DNA from: Protula sp. h YS-2021
Lineage: Eukaryota > Annelida > Polychaeta > Sabellida > Serpulidae
Direction: 5' to 3'
DNA: 64,000 nucleotides
NCBI GenBank assembly: GCA_949752745.1
Contig: OX457027.1
Location: forward strand, 19,362,603-19,426,602
Shown one piece after another: positions 46,620-58,009 of the stretch (positions are counted from its first letter, which is position 1; each line of letters begins with the position of its first letter). The notes under the pieces were generated by a model that was given only the letters and a program-made list of their open reading frames with translations, made no database searches and was not told the origin of the DNA. Position numbers and translations under genes: made by a program.

Positions 46620-47680
46620 CGGTGTCTTTTTTAATTTGGACGACGAGTTGTTGCAGTGACAGAAATAGGATTAGGGTAAGAATTCAGTGATTCACTCAAG
46701 TTTTCTTTTAAATAAATTCTATTATTCATTGAAAATTAGAGAGAATGAAGAAATATTGGTTTTAACATAATGTGAAAGCCTCTCACAGTGGAATCCCTCA
46801 AACTCACTAAAAATACTCCCGTTTACGTTTCTCATGGTTATGTGAGTACTGTGAAGGACGTTGCTACTTTCATATGCACTGCCCAATCCCCCATTCCCAC
46901 CCCCGGCAAAAAATGTCAAGGAGGGTGGGGGGTGCAATATCTCCCAGCAGTCTATCGGATCGCACCTGCTCCTGACAAAGAACGGCTAAATATAAGTGAC
47001 AGGACAAAATGAACTGGGCTTGAGTTCGTCCCCATTTTTTCTTACGCAAGTTGTCACTCAACCAGTGAGGCTTGGGGTTCACTTTCAGTGCGATATGGTT
47101 CATGAAAAATTAATAGCACTTTCCATGAAATAAAATTGATTACTCATATTCAATCAATGTAATCTTCACAACCCCTATTACACGCCAACAGACCGACACA
47201 TGCAGTTATTAGCGGCAGCACAATGAAATCGGCTTTGCTTTTCAATTCGTCTATCGATTTCTTGGGGGGCCCTTTTTTATATTATTAAACATGTGAGCAG
47301 GGTACCTGAAAATATTCTTCTATCTGTAATGGAGCATTTTCATTACCGCGCGTTGTGTTGATGGGAAAAGGGGGTAATGGCTAAAGACATTGGAAGCAAA
47401 CAATGCAGGTAGAGGTTGTACCAAGTGGTGATGCCGCCTAGAGGGGTCACGGCTGACGAGAGAGGCTCCAGTGACGCCACTCCACTGCCTCACCTCACAC
47501 GTTCTAGTTCACACGCCTTGACAACGCTGGTTGTATTTGGATATATCTTTAACATTTGAAAATGTCATTCCGGATAAATGTTTGAAAATGTTTTGAAACT
47601 TAAAATGATGAAATTAATAGCTTAAAGGTTGTTGTGTAATCTGTTATTTTTTAATTTTTTTCACACGAGATTAAACAATC
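46620..47680. other. Noncoding DNA upstream of exon B
   Basis: No repeat of note. Small frames at 46722-47103 on both strands share the same bases around a C/G-rich stretch and carry no motif. This would be the distal promoter region of exon B if that exon is real. Confidence 0.35.
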
Positions 47681-47682
47681 TA

Positions 47683-47712
47683 GCATGTGCTTGTTATGAA
47701 CAAAGCACATGC
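47683..47712 (+). promoter_or_regulatory. Hairpin 22 bp upstream of exon B start codon
   Basis: GCATGTGCTTGTT, loop ATG, AACAAAGCACATGC pair over 13 bp with one bulged A. If exon B's leader starts upstream of it, this would be a stable stem in the 5' UTR; otherwise a promoter dyad. It contains two GCACATG/CATGTGC E-box-like words. Confidence 0.5.
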
Positions 47713-47733
47713 ACATTGTAAACATTTCTTGAA

Positions 47734-47793
47734 ATGTCGTGCTTGAATGGAACGCGTGAGAGCGATTCTTCATCTGGAGACACTCTGACTGAG
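47734..47793 (+). CDS. First coding exon B (20 codons, product unknown)
   Basis: ATG at 47734 has an in-frame TAA four codons upstream. The frame runs 20 codons to GAG, followed by the strong donor GTAAGT at 47794, giving splice phase 0. The peptide is MSCLNGTRESDSSSGDTLTE. Its last twelve residues match exon A's QSEESSEDTLVE at seven positions, including DTL and E, with the acidic or serine character kept at the others. Equal phase, same strand and shared motif suggest alternative promoters and first exons of one gene lying to the right. The 20-codon length is typical of such exons and too short for domain calls. Several S/T-x-x-D/E positions fit casein kinase 2 sites. It could still be a chance ATG plus donor; the resemblance to exon A is the main argument against that. 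Confidence 0.55.
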
Positions 47794-47799
47794 GTAAGT

Positions 47800-48520
47800 A
47801 TACTTGTAATCTAATCACCTGTCTGAAAAAAGATTAGCTAATCCTATAGTGGTGGTATGCAAGTGGTTTGGTCATTCCTTGAAGAAGTTTGATCTTAGTA
47901 TTTGAAGGTCAAGCAAATATTAAAATCTGTCCGAATTTTGCTGTTCCCATTGGCATCACTGGATTAAAACAAGAAATATCCGTTTGTTGGAGAAATATTT
48001 AAATATAAGTATACATACAACAGAGAAGCATTGAGGGAGTGATTAGGCCTATCGTCCAGTTTGTCACAAAAATTCAACACGCAAATTCATGACTTGAAAA
48101 GACTGAACAATGCGATAGCTCTTTAAAGTAACACACTATAAAAGTCACATTGTGTAAATTTATAGACATCACATATAAATGGCGAAATATTTGAGCAGTG
48201 ACCAAGGCAGCGAAATGAAAAAGACACAGCGGTTGGGGAGCTCACACCTGACTCGGTCATTTTCTTTGTTAAAAAAATCCCAGTACGCTTGCAAATGTAC
48301 TGATTGATGAAAAGATAGTGATTTAATGAGTGAAAACAATTGGTGTAAGTGCAAAATGTTGTTTTGAAATTAGTTGTAATTCGTTTCCGACAGCATTAGT
48401 ATCAAGTTTAGCCAGAAGCATTTTGAGTATTTAATTCAGAAAAATGGCAGCAACTACGTTCGTTTATGCATTGGAAAATTTCGACTGATGATATAAATAG
48501 GTTTCAGAATAGGCACAATC
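47800..48520. other. Presumed intron after exon B; nothing recognised
   Basis: AT-rich sequence with no array, RNA or mobile element seen. Confidence 0.4.
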
Positions 48521-48526
48521 ATCAGT

Positions 48527-49030
48527 GTCTATAAGCAGCGATGACCGGAAGTCTATAAGCAGCGATGACCGGAAGTCTATAAGCAGCGATGACCGGAAGT
48601 CTATAAGCAGCGATGACGGGAAGTCTATAAGCAGCTATGACCGGACGTTTATAATCCGCGATGACCGAAGTCTATCAGCAGCGATGGCCGGAAGTCTATA
48701 ATCCGCGATGACCGGAAGTCTATAAGCCGCGATGACCGGAAGTCTAAAAGTAGCGATGACCGGAAGTCTATAATCCGCGATGACCGGAAGTCTATAAGCC
48801 GCGATGACCGGAAGTCTATAAGCTGCGATGACCGGAAGTCTATAATCCGCGGTGACCGGAAGTCTATAAGCTGCGATGACCGGAAGTCTATAATCCGCGA
48901 TGACTGGAAGTCTATCAGCAGCGATGACCGGAAGTCTATAATCCGCGATGACCGGAAGTCTATCAGCAGCGATGGCCGGAAGTCTATAATCCGCGATGAC
49001 CGGAAGTCTATCAGCAGCGATGACCGGAAG
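48527..49030. repeat. 24-bp minisatellite, about 21 copies
   Basis: AGCAGCGATGACCGGAAGTC + TATA repeats, with a second unit type ending TATAATCC interspersed semi-regularly. The minus frame reads an eight-residue repeat (SSRIIDFR/SSLLIDFR) over 139 codons, explained by the unit length. GACCGGAAGT holds an Ets-like GGAA core in every unit. Confidence 0.95.
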
Positions 49031-49039
49031 TGTGTAAGT

Positions 49040-49920
49040 TTATGGTGGTTATAAAGGCGCGTACACATAAAGACTTTTGGAGGCGCCTGAAAGAAGCCGT
49101 GCTAATAACGAGTCAAGATGTTCGGTAGTTTACACTGGGATTCTAGAAGTCGGAAGTGGGAAACACGTAAAAAAAGATTATTTCACTATTTTGAAATATC
49201 TGCTCGTTATCCGCTCAAAACATCGCCCAGTGTAAAGAGCACTGAGCGATGGCCACTCGTTCGGCAAACTCACCCCCGCCGACGCTTTCAGTTAGAATTA
49301 AAGCGAATAACCTTAAAAAGAAGTTGAGCTGTAAGGTTGTTTTGTATTATTAAATTGTTATCAAATTAACACTTTTTGGAGGTTTAACGATGACATTACG
49401 TACAGACTAGAGTAAGCTGAAAGTTCAAACTCATTGATGGATTCGGAAAAAAGTTTTTAAAAAGCCAAAAACAGCAAAAAAAAACAAAAAACAAAAAACA
49501 AAAAAAAAAACAACAACAACAACAACAACAAACAAAAAAAGGAAGAAAATTAAGAAAACAGGCAACATTTCAGAAGTGTAAATAAAGGTTGTCCATAATG
49601 CCCACACTGATTCATGCGCGCGGTAAAATGAATGGGGTGCGCACGGGGTCATTACAGGAAGAAGAAAAAACCACCCATGGCAAGAAATGCCCGTCCAAAT
49701 AATTTCCTTCGCTGTAACCTAAAACCAAACTTGCGAAAAATAATTAAATTGAACATAATAGAAAGAAGAGAAAAGAAAAATAGATGGCAAATTGACGTAA
49801 ATTAGACATTGAGCTATAGCGCAGCATCCATCGCGGTCGATTATTGCGTCCGGTAAAAAAGTGACACTCTTTCTCTTCCCGAAGTGAAACAGAAGACATC
49901 AATTGTTTTATACCAAATTA
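49040..49920. other. Noncoding DNA, possible small transposon remnant
   Basis: TTTACACTGGG at about 49130 and CCCAGTGTAAA at 49226 form an 11-bp inverted pair about 100 bp apart. An A-rich CAACAACAA run lies at 49490-49540. The frame at 49118-49327 spans the inverted pair and has no motif. Confidence 0.35.
49221..49251. repeat. Hairpin, 12-bp stem
   Basis: CATCGCCCAGTG, loop TAAAGAG, CACTGAGCGATG pair with one mismatch. It overlaps the right part of the inverted pair in the surrounding possible transposon remnant. Confidence 0.7.
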
Positions 49921-50794
49921 ATTGCAGGAAATATATGGGCACTGTTCCCCAAGCAACGGAAGCACGTTAGCCATGCATCAGTATATGGTGACAGACCGCA
50001 ACCCCCTGCACTACTGGCAAAAACAGGGGTTGGAAGGGGCGGAGGGATGGGGCAAACCGTTGTTGTTCAATAAGCAACCTCTTCGGCGGTTCCGAGTGTT
50101 GGGTATAACACCTATTTACTCCACAAATCCACCGGGGATTCCACGAAAATAATAATAATTAAACTAAATACTTCTTAAAATATCCATCCGCTCTTGTTAA
50201 TATATAACAGATGGATCTCATCATAGGTCAGCTGTTTTATAACAACGAGGGCAAGAGGCAAGCGTCCATTTATCTGATGTCCCTCAAACCAGTCGTGGGA
50301 AGGTGGTTTGCGTACAATCCCATGCGTATGGATCCGCTACTGTCCTGTTCTATCCATACACCGGAAACAGCATGTTTTTTGTCAACTTCCGGATTAACTA
50401 CTTATCGCACTGCTTCGTCGTATCCTCTTTCAACACCAGTAAGCTCCATACCTCTCCATATCTGTATCTAACGAGCTTTTAAAAGTTATGCTCTAAAATG
50501 TATAGTAACTAACTAACGTACTTCTCAACTGAAAGCCACAGAGCCGGTTTGAAGGATAATATTTTATGGTGTCTTTTTGTGAACTAATGGTCACTTCAAT
50601 GTGTCAAATGCAATGGGAAATAAAGTAAACAAATACGACAAGGTATGGTTCTTCATCTTTGTAATATTGGAAATTTGTGAAATAAGCCACAGCATTTTTT
50701 ACAAGCGAAGCTCTTGGGAAAGAGGATTTGGATATGGGAGAAGTCCGGGTGGCATGTCTTATTAAATTCTCGCGTTTTGGCACACGTATTTTCA

Positions 50795-51235
50795 CAAGTG
50801 CTGTCAGAGGTATTGTCACAAGTGCTGTCAGAGGTGTTGTCAGAAGTGCTGTCAGAGGTGTTGGCACAAGTGCTGTCAGAGGTATTGTCACAAGTGCTGT
50901 CAGAGGTTTTGTCACAAGTGCTGTCAGAGGTTTTGTCACAAGTGCTGTCAGAGGTTTTGTCACAAGTGCTGTCAGAGGTGTTGGCACAAGTGCTGTCAGA
51001 GGTTTTGTCACAAGTGCTGTCAGAGGGGTTGGCACAAGTGCTGTCAGAGGTATTTTCACAAGTGCTGTCAGAGGTGTTGTCACAAGTGCTGTCAGAGGTT
51101 TTGTCACAAGTGCTGTCAGAGGTTTTGTCACAAGTGCTGTCAGAGGTATTGTCACAAGTGCTGTCAGAGGTGTTGTCATAAGTGTTGTTAGAGGTATTGT
51201 CACAAGTGCTGTCAAAGGTAGTGTCATAAGCACTG
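50795..51235. repeat. 24-bp minisatellite, about 18 copies
   Basis: ACAAGTGCTGTCAGAGGTAT + TGTC repeats, with variation mainly at two positions (TATT/TTTT/TGTT/TGTTGG). The right end decays (GTGTTGTTAGAGG, CACTGTTTGG). Long frames on both strands are artefacts of 8-codon units. Confidence 0.96.
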
Positions 51236-51309
51236 TTTGGTCAAGGTATTGGCACAAATGTTAAATTGGAAAAATTCCAACATAAAACTCTGATGTAAGA
51301 AGATTTACT

Positions 51310-51805
51310 ACAGTTACATACACTTATCTACATATATTTACACATATCTACACATATTCACATAGTGTATCTACACAAAACCACACATATCTAGACGTGT
51401 TCACTCATCCACACATATCCGTACATATCTATACATATTCACATATCTACACATCTCTACACGTACTTACACATATCTACACATCTCCACACGTACTTAC
51501 ACATATCTGTACAGCTCCATACGTACTTACAATATCTACACATTTCTGCACGTACTTACATATATCTACACATCTCCACACGTACTTACACATATCTGCA
51601 CATCTCTGTACGTACTTACACATATCTAGACATCTCCACACGTGCTTACAGATATCTGCACATCTCTACACGTACTTACACATATTTACACATGTCCACA
51701 CGTACTTACATATATCTGCACATCTCTGTACGTACTTACAAATATCTAGAATCTCCACACATGCTTACACATATCCGCACATCTCTAAACGTACTTACAC
51801 TTATC
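51310..51805. repeat. 30-bp minisatellite, about 15 copies
   Basis: ACATATCTACACATCTCCAC + ACGTACTTAC repeats; the left part is a shorter ACATATCTAC/ACATATT form. A 120-bp block around 51555-51675 is repeated in the following part with small changes. Confidence 0.93.
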
Positions 51806-52040
51806 TAATTTACAACAGCATCATTGCAATCATACTGTATCAAAGGCATTGCATCCTGCCGCATATACAGGTTGATAAATAACTTGACTATTTTCCTACC
51901 CTGCGGTCATTAAATAAAACAACGTTTGTTACTTCAGAGACCGATCATTTCTGTATAGCATTAAACATAGTCAGTTATTACCAGTCTGTTATAACCGCTT
52001 TAGGCAATTAGGGGTTACATTCAAAGCATGGCTGCCCCGG

Positions 52041-52238
52041 TATTCACAAAAAGCCAACTGTGCAGTTTACTGTACACCACACCAGGGAAATCAGCTGATT
52101 TAGCTAAATCACGCAAACCATATTTACAAGAATATGTTTTAACATAAAATAAAATTTATAAATTAACTTCGAAGGCTGTGTTTGCTACATAAGCAGTTAA
52201 CGGAACTTGTTAATTTAACAGTTAATTTTTTGTGATGA
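52041..52238. mobile_element. MITE, copy 3, degraded
   Basis: TA then TTCACAAAAAGCCAACTGTG, internal CAGCTGATTTAGC and ATAAATTAACTTC corresponding to copies 1 and 2, and a right end GTTAATTTTTTGTGATGA in place of GTTAACCTTTGTGAATA. Same length class (198 bp). An extra GTGAATACGGACAC follows at about 52267, possibly a remnant of an extra end unit as in copy 2. Confidence 0.6.
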
Positions 52239-52239
52239 G

Positions 52240-53235
52240 GGCCCCTTTGGGGCTTTGTTTAAATTGTGAATACGGACACTACAATTGAACTGCAACTATG
52301 ACCACCTCAACCCTCCTAAGCCATAAGTAATTGTGTATCCGAAAACCGCATTTACAGACTTAGCCAAGCGTTTAAGATCGGACAAGAAGAGACTGGTTTG
52401 ACTCTAGACAGGGAAATAAGAACGATTAAATAAATAAGAAACAGAAATGGGAGTAGTTTTTTAAGGACCCCTCAGGACCAAAGGAGAAAACATAACATAG
52501 TGTGAAACTATTAACTGTGTATCTTCTTGTTTTTTTTTAGCTCTAAACACCATAAATTTAGGGAGTTATGGCTAAAAGTAATGAAGTTTTTGTGCCGGCT
52601 TATCAGAGAGTTGGTTGGTGCTGCCCTTTGGGCTAAGACGATGATTTCTGAACTAAAAGATGTCACCAAATTATTAGTCATATTGTCAATAACGAGGAGC
52701 CTTAGATGCAATCAGTGCTAATACGAAATCGGGAAAGGGCTGATGGAAATGGACTTAAGTGGTAATGGATACGTGCAACCCAACCCCCCCTCCCCCTCTC
52801 TCCACCCAGTGGGCCCTCCCTCTCCCCACCCCACCCCCACCCCCACCATCCTCTAAGAGGGCTGTTTAGAAATTCTCGCGAAAGATCAAATTTCACCCTG
52901 TGTGTTTTGGAGTCACGTTTGATCCAGTCATCTGATGACTCATATTGAAAAACCCTGCCTCGTGATAACGAGGCCACGCTCACCGCGCCAATTACCGAGG
53001 CAATTACCGACGCGATTAAGCGCATCACGTTTACTTTACTCTTTCATGTGTTTTTCTCCATTTAATTACTGAAATTCAATGTCTTTCAACCACAAACACT
53101 AACCTTTAAAAACACAATTGATAAATTGTTTCTGAAATTCAGTGAAGGTTTCGATTTCTTACAACGTATTGGTTTTAGAATCGCAACAAAAATGAGGTAC
53201 AAGATGCTTCTTGATAGTTTTGAAGTTACTGGGCC
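52240..53235. other. Noncoding DNA with C-rich tract
   Basis: A run of CCCCCCTCCCCCTCTC and CCCCACCCCCACCC lies at about 52782-52850. No coding signal seen. Confidence 0.45.
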
Positions 53236-53239
53236 TGAC

Positions 53240-53783
53240 AGAAGGTTTTGGGCTCGTATCACCCCGTACCCTCACCCAGACCCCACAAAATAATGATACA
53301 ATTCTCCTCGTTTTTTTTTTGAGGTTTGGGGCGTGTATCACCCCCTACCCACTCACCCCGATCCCTAAAAATGATGATAAAATTCCCCGCGTTTTTCGGA
53401 GGTTTGAGGCGCGTATCACCCCCTACCCACTCACCCAGACCCCACAAAATAACGATAAAATTCTCCGCGTTTTTCGGAGGTTTGGGGCGTGTATCACGCC
53501 CTACCCACTCACCCAGACCCCGCAAAATACCGATAACATTCTCCTCGTTTTTCGGAGGTTTGGGGCGTGTATCGTGCCCTACCCACTCACCCAGACCCCG
53601 TAAAATACCGTTAACATTCTCCTCGTTTTTCGGAGGTTTTGGTTCGCGTATAACCCCCTACACACTCACCCCGATCCCCAAAAATGATGATAAAATTCCA
53701 CGCGTTTTTTTTTAGAGGTTTGGGGCGTGAAACATCCCTACCCACTCACCGCGATCCCCAAAAATGATGATAAAATTCCCTGC

Positions 53784-53822
<39 letters not shown>

Positions 53823-53870
53823 ATGTTTGAGGCGTGAATCCTCCCGTAACTACCAACCCCGTTGGTGCAG
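53240..53870. repeat. ~79-bp tandem repeat, eight copies
   Basis: The order GGTTTGGGGCGTGTATCACC, CCTACCCACTCACCCAGACC, CCxxAAAATxATGATAAAAT, TCCTCGTTTTTCGGA recurs at 77-82 bp. Two subtypes (CCCAGACCCC and CCCCGATCCC) occur. The last unit contains a T run of about 37 (53786-53821). Confidence 0.93.
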
Positions 53871-53874
53871 GCAA

Positions 53875-54700
53875 GTTTTGTTACGAAATATACCGCATAC
53901 TTATTTTCTATAAGGGGACATTTTAAAAAAAAAATCCAAAACCACATAAGATAATACTGGTTTATATAATATATTAGTCATCCGGAGCCTAACAGAAAAT
54001 ATATTAACTTTATTTCAAATAGTATACACGTCAATAAATAATGAAACATGATTTCATAACATATCTATTGAGGTTGCAACCAAGCAGGATAACGTTTTTA
54101 TTACATTTTGTGTTTTCTCGTAATCCCATATACAGAAGAGAGTTTCGTCCTTCATTTTTTCCTTTCTCTCTTTCTTTCTTTTTCTTTCTTTCTTTTCTTT
54201 CTTTCTTTCGTTCTTTTCGTTTCGTGTTCCCATGGCTCTTTCTGGTCTTCAAAAATTTATCTTCTTGCAGCCTCGTTTGTTTGACTCCTATGACTCCTCA
54301 ACGTCTAACTATTGTATGAGAAAAAAATTGCCCGAGAAAAATCTTTGTTATACAGCATGGAATTTGTGATACCGTGGGAATGAGGCATTCGGTTTATTGT
54401 CATCTTCAGTCCGTTGTTTGGTTGTCGGCAAAGAAACACATAAGAGTTCTTCATGTAAAAAATGAAAAAAAGATTGGTGTTGATGTCAAATTTATGGATG
54501 ATAAAATACGGATCGTTTATAGCCTCAAAGGCTTTTGAGGGGTGTGCCTTCTGTTGGGGATGAGAAGTTAGTGGGAAACCTACTGGGCACTTGTTTGCAC
54601 AGAGGGAGGGAGGAAGAACCTCTGGACTGTGTGTGCATTTGTGAAATATTTTATCTCCTGCTTGCAGTTACATTCAATTGGAGAAACGAATACATGTACG
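53875..54700. other. Noncoding DNA with TTTC simple repeat
   Basis: A TTTCTTTC tract occupies about 54157-54222. No gene or transposon recognised. Confidence 0.5.
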
Positions 54701-54709
54701 TGTAAATAC

Positions 54710-54985
54710 AGAGGGGGTGGGGATATAAATACAGAGGGGGGAGATATATCAATATAGAGACGGAGAGATAGATAAATACAGAGAAGGGGGCATGTAAATA
54801 CAGAGAGGGGGTATGTAAATATAGAGAGGGGGAGATATGTAAATGCAGAGGGAGAAATATATAAATACAGAGGGGGATATGTAAATACAGAGGGGGAGAT
54901 ATATAAATACAGAGGGGGATATGTAAATACAGAGGGGGAGATATGTAAAGAAAGAGGGGGGATATATAAATGCAGAGGCAGAAGA
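54710..54985. repeat. ~22-bp purine-rich minisatellite
   Basis: About 12 units have the form ATATGTAAATACAGAGGGGG, with lengths varying between 20 and 25 bp. Minus-strand Tyr/Leu/Ser/Pro-rich frames are artefacts. Confidence 0.9.
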
Positions 54986-55054
54986 TGAGCAAATACAGAC
55001 AAGGAGAGCGATAGAGAGAATTTGTGTGTGTGGGAGGGGGGTGGTGGAGAAAGT

Positions 55055-55222
55055 ATATATATAGAGAGAGAGATACAGAGAGAAAGAGACAGAGACAGAC
55101 AGACGGACAGCCAGACAGATGAGAGGGAGAGAGATAGAATATATGTATATAATAATAATAATAATAGTAATCATCATCATCATCATCATTACCGTCATCA
55201 TCATCATCATCATCATCAAAGA
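55055..55222. repeat. Compound GA / AGAC / AAT / ATC microsatellite
   Basis: GAGAGA and GACAGACAGACAG runs pass into AATAATAATAAT and then ATCATCATC. A long polyaspartate-like frame on minus is an artefact. Confidence 0.95.
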
Positions 55223-55229
55223 TGGTAGC

Positions 55230-56240
55230 TCGCTCAGGCTCTGTTAGGGTAGAGCGCTCCCAAAACATATTAGATTGCTTTGTTTCTTTTTTTTTAACTT
55301 CCTTAGATCAATCCGTATTATTAGAGGTCGACATTAGGGGGTGATGGGGTGATGGGGTCGGGTGTTAGGTCGCCTGTGACTGGAGTGTACTACGCGGCCA
55401 TTAGAGTGGTTTCCATGCAGTAGTCCTTTTTCTTGTCTCGTACATCATATATCTTGCTTTCATCTATACAGGAGGATAAAGCCAGTTCTAACAAGAGTTG
55501 ATTTTCACTAATCACACTATCCGTTTCGCAATTTGTTATTTCCAACAAAATAACATTTCACAGTGCAGATTTTTTAAGGGACACAAAAGCCCAGGCATGA
55601 AGATGTATGACACGAGTCTATGAATAATCAAAACAAAGAACTTGTGTCCCCGCTGTCCTCCACCATGTCACGCGAGGCAAAACCAACGGTACGCAGCAAA
55701 CATGCTGATATCGGAGTAAAACTGATGGCATCAACCCCCTGTTTTTAAAACACACTAGTATTAGTATTTCCAATAAATTTTCTTATGCGAGCTACAGAAA
55801 CATGTAAATCTTCCATTAAGGGCTTTGTATTTGAAAGCGGAGTGTTTTTTTCTCCGGTCCCATTGCACTCGCCTGGTGTGGGAGGCTCAGTGACAGACCC
55901 AGCTTAAATGATACCCTTCGCGTGATGCCTCGTACGTTTCTTGTGGTTTCCAAGCACAGATAGCAAGCTACTGCCCCATTTCACTCAGGCTGGATTTTAT
56001 GTAAGCACTGAATTTGTTAACCTCTTCATTCTTTGCCGAAAAGTGATCTTAGAGAGCATTTTACCAGATGTACCTACCAAGAGGGGCACATTTTTGGAAA
56101 CAGCAATCGGCAATCCAACCAACATAAATGTCGGAAATCTGACGTTGAAACGACGGCAATGTGGCATCAAAAATAACATATAAATATATAAATAATCAAT
56201 AATATGATTTTAGTTTTCTGACGTCGTATCAACCTTGTTC
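55230..56240. other. Noncoding DNA, nothing recognised
   Basis: Mirrored frames at 55941-56183 (both strands) have no motif or splice context. No repeat seen. Confidence 0.4.
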
Positions 56241-56244
56241 CCAT

Positions 56245-56610
56245 CATCAATAACCACATGATCACCACATGGTATAACCACATGCGACAGACTGGATGCA
56301 ATATTAACTGTCTGGTTACCATACTGTTACCACATGGCAGAACCATATGAAGCAGGCTGGATGCCATATTCACTCTCTGGTATCCACATGACCATGAGTT
56401 TTTTTTTAACTGATATTTTACAAATATATGCTGGTGTATGGTTCCATCATGGTTTATCGTGACTGTACCATATGTCGCAACGTAACTTCATTCCATGGTA
56501 AACACGCAGTTACCATATGGCACATACAGTTATCATATGGTACATACAGTTATCATATGGTACATAATCACGGGTGGTAAAATAGTGCACGTGACATGCT
56601 TATCACGTGG
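56245..56610. repeat. CCATATGG/CCACATGG palindromic cluster (3 of 4)
   Basis: Words ACCACATGGTATAACCACAT, GTTACCATATGGCACATACA, GTTATCATATGGTACATACA recur at 10-20 bp spacing, with a clean 20-bp period at 56510-56570. Confidence 0.6.
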
Positions 56611-56619
56611 TCTTGTATG

Positions 56620-57400
56620 GTAGCTTATTAATGAAATAACTGGGGTAGATTAAACTGGAAAAGACCCAGTGTATTATAGTCCGTAGGGTAATTTCACAGT
56701 GTTAATAAAACTAATACACTCCACCCAAAACTAAATAATAATTGTTATTTATATTTTTGGCGGAACACAGCCAATTACCGAAATGAGTGAAAAAAACCGA
56801 GACATCGAGAGGAACACTACAATATAAGGGCTTCTATGGAGAACTGCTGTGAATGCGGTGCACACTCGATAAGTCGTTTCGATGTCTACCAAATGGTTCG
56901 AATATTCAGAAAGTTCTAATAATCAGTGTGGAAAGAGACCAAACACCAAATACAATATATAACCTAGAAACAATGCGTGACTTGAGCGGTTTCAAACTGC
57001 CTTGCAAACTGCGGTTTATTGGGGGAAAATACTAATGTACAGAGTGGCTCGATCTGAGTATATTTCCGGGCTAGTCTTTATCCCGGGGGTTGAGTGTAGT
57101 TGTAAATAATGCGAGCTCTTCTGTTTGACATGGCAGCACGAAAACAATGGACCTGCTGCCAGCACCTGACTCACGAGAGCTCCAATAATTCACAAGGAGA
57201 GCTAATGAGGCGATTAGACCTACGTACGACGTCACGTGCTTACTGGGGGGAGAGCTAATTATTACACTTTTTGATTTCAATTTTTGCAACAGAACCCGCT
57301 CTTCGGGCTTGCTTGCTCTCCCCCCCCCCCCCTTTTTTTTTTTTGCACACTGAAGCAGAGAGGAGAGTTAATGAAAATGCTTTTATCAGTCAATAAATGG
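56620..57400. other. Noncoding DNA; C-run next to T-run
   Basis: A C run followed directly by a T run (57320-57343) lies just downstream of the minus-strand frame at 57406. Seen from the minus strand it is A12 followed by a G run. No further feature seen. Confidence 0.4.
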
Positions 57401-57405
57401 TGGAC

Positions 57406-57645
57406 TCAAGATGGATTTAGAAGGCTCCCCCTACGGGCATAAATAGGGGCATTTGGTTCACTAGAATACACTACTTCCCTTACAAGCTCAATTACGTCTA
57501 GCAGACCTTCTATGTGATAGGTGTTCCACAAGGGCAACTCTTTACTCAACTCCTCAAAGGATCTTAGAGTAGCTTCGGGCATGAGGTACAAGGGGACACT
57601 TTCCCATACAGTTCCCACGCGTGCTGAAAACATTTGCTGACACAT
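57406..57645 (-). CDS. Unidentified 79-codon frame, possible last exon or retrocopy fragment
   Basis: The frame has balanced amino-acid use, unlike the repeat-driven frames around it, and reads as a folded protein piece: MFSARVGTVWESVPLYLMP, then a charged helical region (EELSKELPLW, GLLDVIELVREVVYS) and a stop after RRGSLLNPS. Two possible acceptors lie at its start on the minus strand (TATATGTGTCAG and ATGTTTTCAG), so it may be a terminal exon rather than start at the ATG. About 60 nt after the stop comes an A12 run, which could be a retrocopy tail, though no AATAAA is present. There are no neighbours to help. I do not recognise the family. Chance cannot be excluded. Confidence 0.35.
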   Translation of the reverse strand: MCQQMFSARVGTVWESVPLYLMPEATLRSFEELSKELPLWNTYHIEGLLDVIELVREVVYSSEPNAPIYARRGSLLNPS

Positions 57646-57649
57646 ATAA

Positions 57650-58005
57650 GGGTTCGGGCTGAATTATTCTAAACTGAATCTTCTTAGTTACACCCTAAAG
57701 GCAATATATGTTTACTGTTTTAAATTTTAAATTTTATTTTTTGAGGAACTGCTTCAATCGCGCAGTTTATTAAATGAAGTTAATCCTAACAAAAAACAGG
57801 CATAGATACAGATGGGAAGGGGCAAAGGGTGGCTCATCATTACGGGATAACTGCCTGTGATTATCATCGTTATCAAGGCGTTAGAGCCCCACCCCTCTCC
57901 TTCCCCGTCTTGCCCCTCCGCGGCTATATCTGCACTTAGTTAAAATGCGCGATCGTTTCAATCAGAAATTGAAGTGCTGTTGAAGAACTGGACCAGAATG
58001 TAATT
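57650..58005. other. Noncoding DNA
   Basis: AT-rich then GC-richer sequence with no feature recognised. Confidence 0.4.
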
Positions 58006-58009
58006 TGTG

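Noticed and set aside
49922..50471. Two adjacent frames preceded by acceptor-like AATTGCAG and ATATAACAG
   Set aside because: Composition is less biased than in arrays, but no donor, domain or conserved motif was seen and frames end at chance lengths; kept out for lack of support.
50604..51264. Overlapping 155-217 codon frames of LTALVT / EVLSQVLS repeats
   Set aside because: The 24-bp minisatellite explains all three frames.
54580..55268. Frames resembling membrane proteins or polyaspartate
   Set aside because: They derive from the 22-bp purine-rich array and the compound microsatellite.
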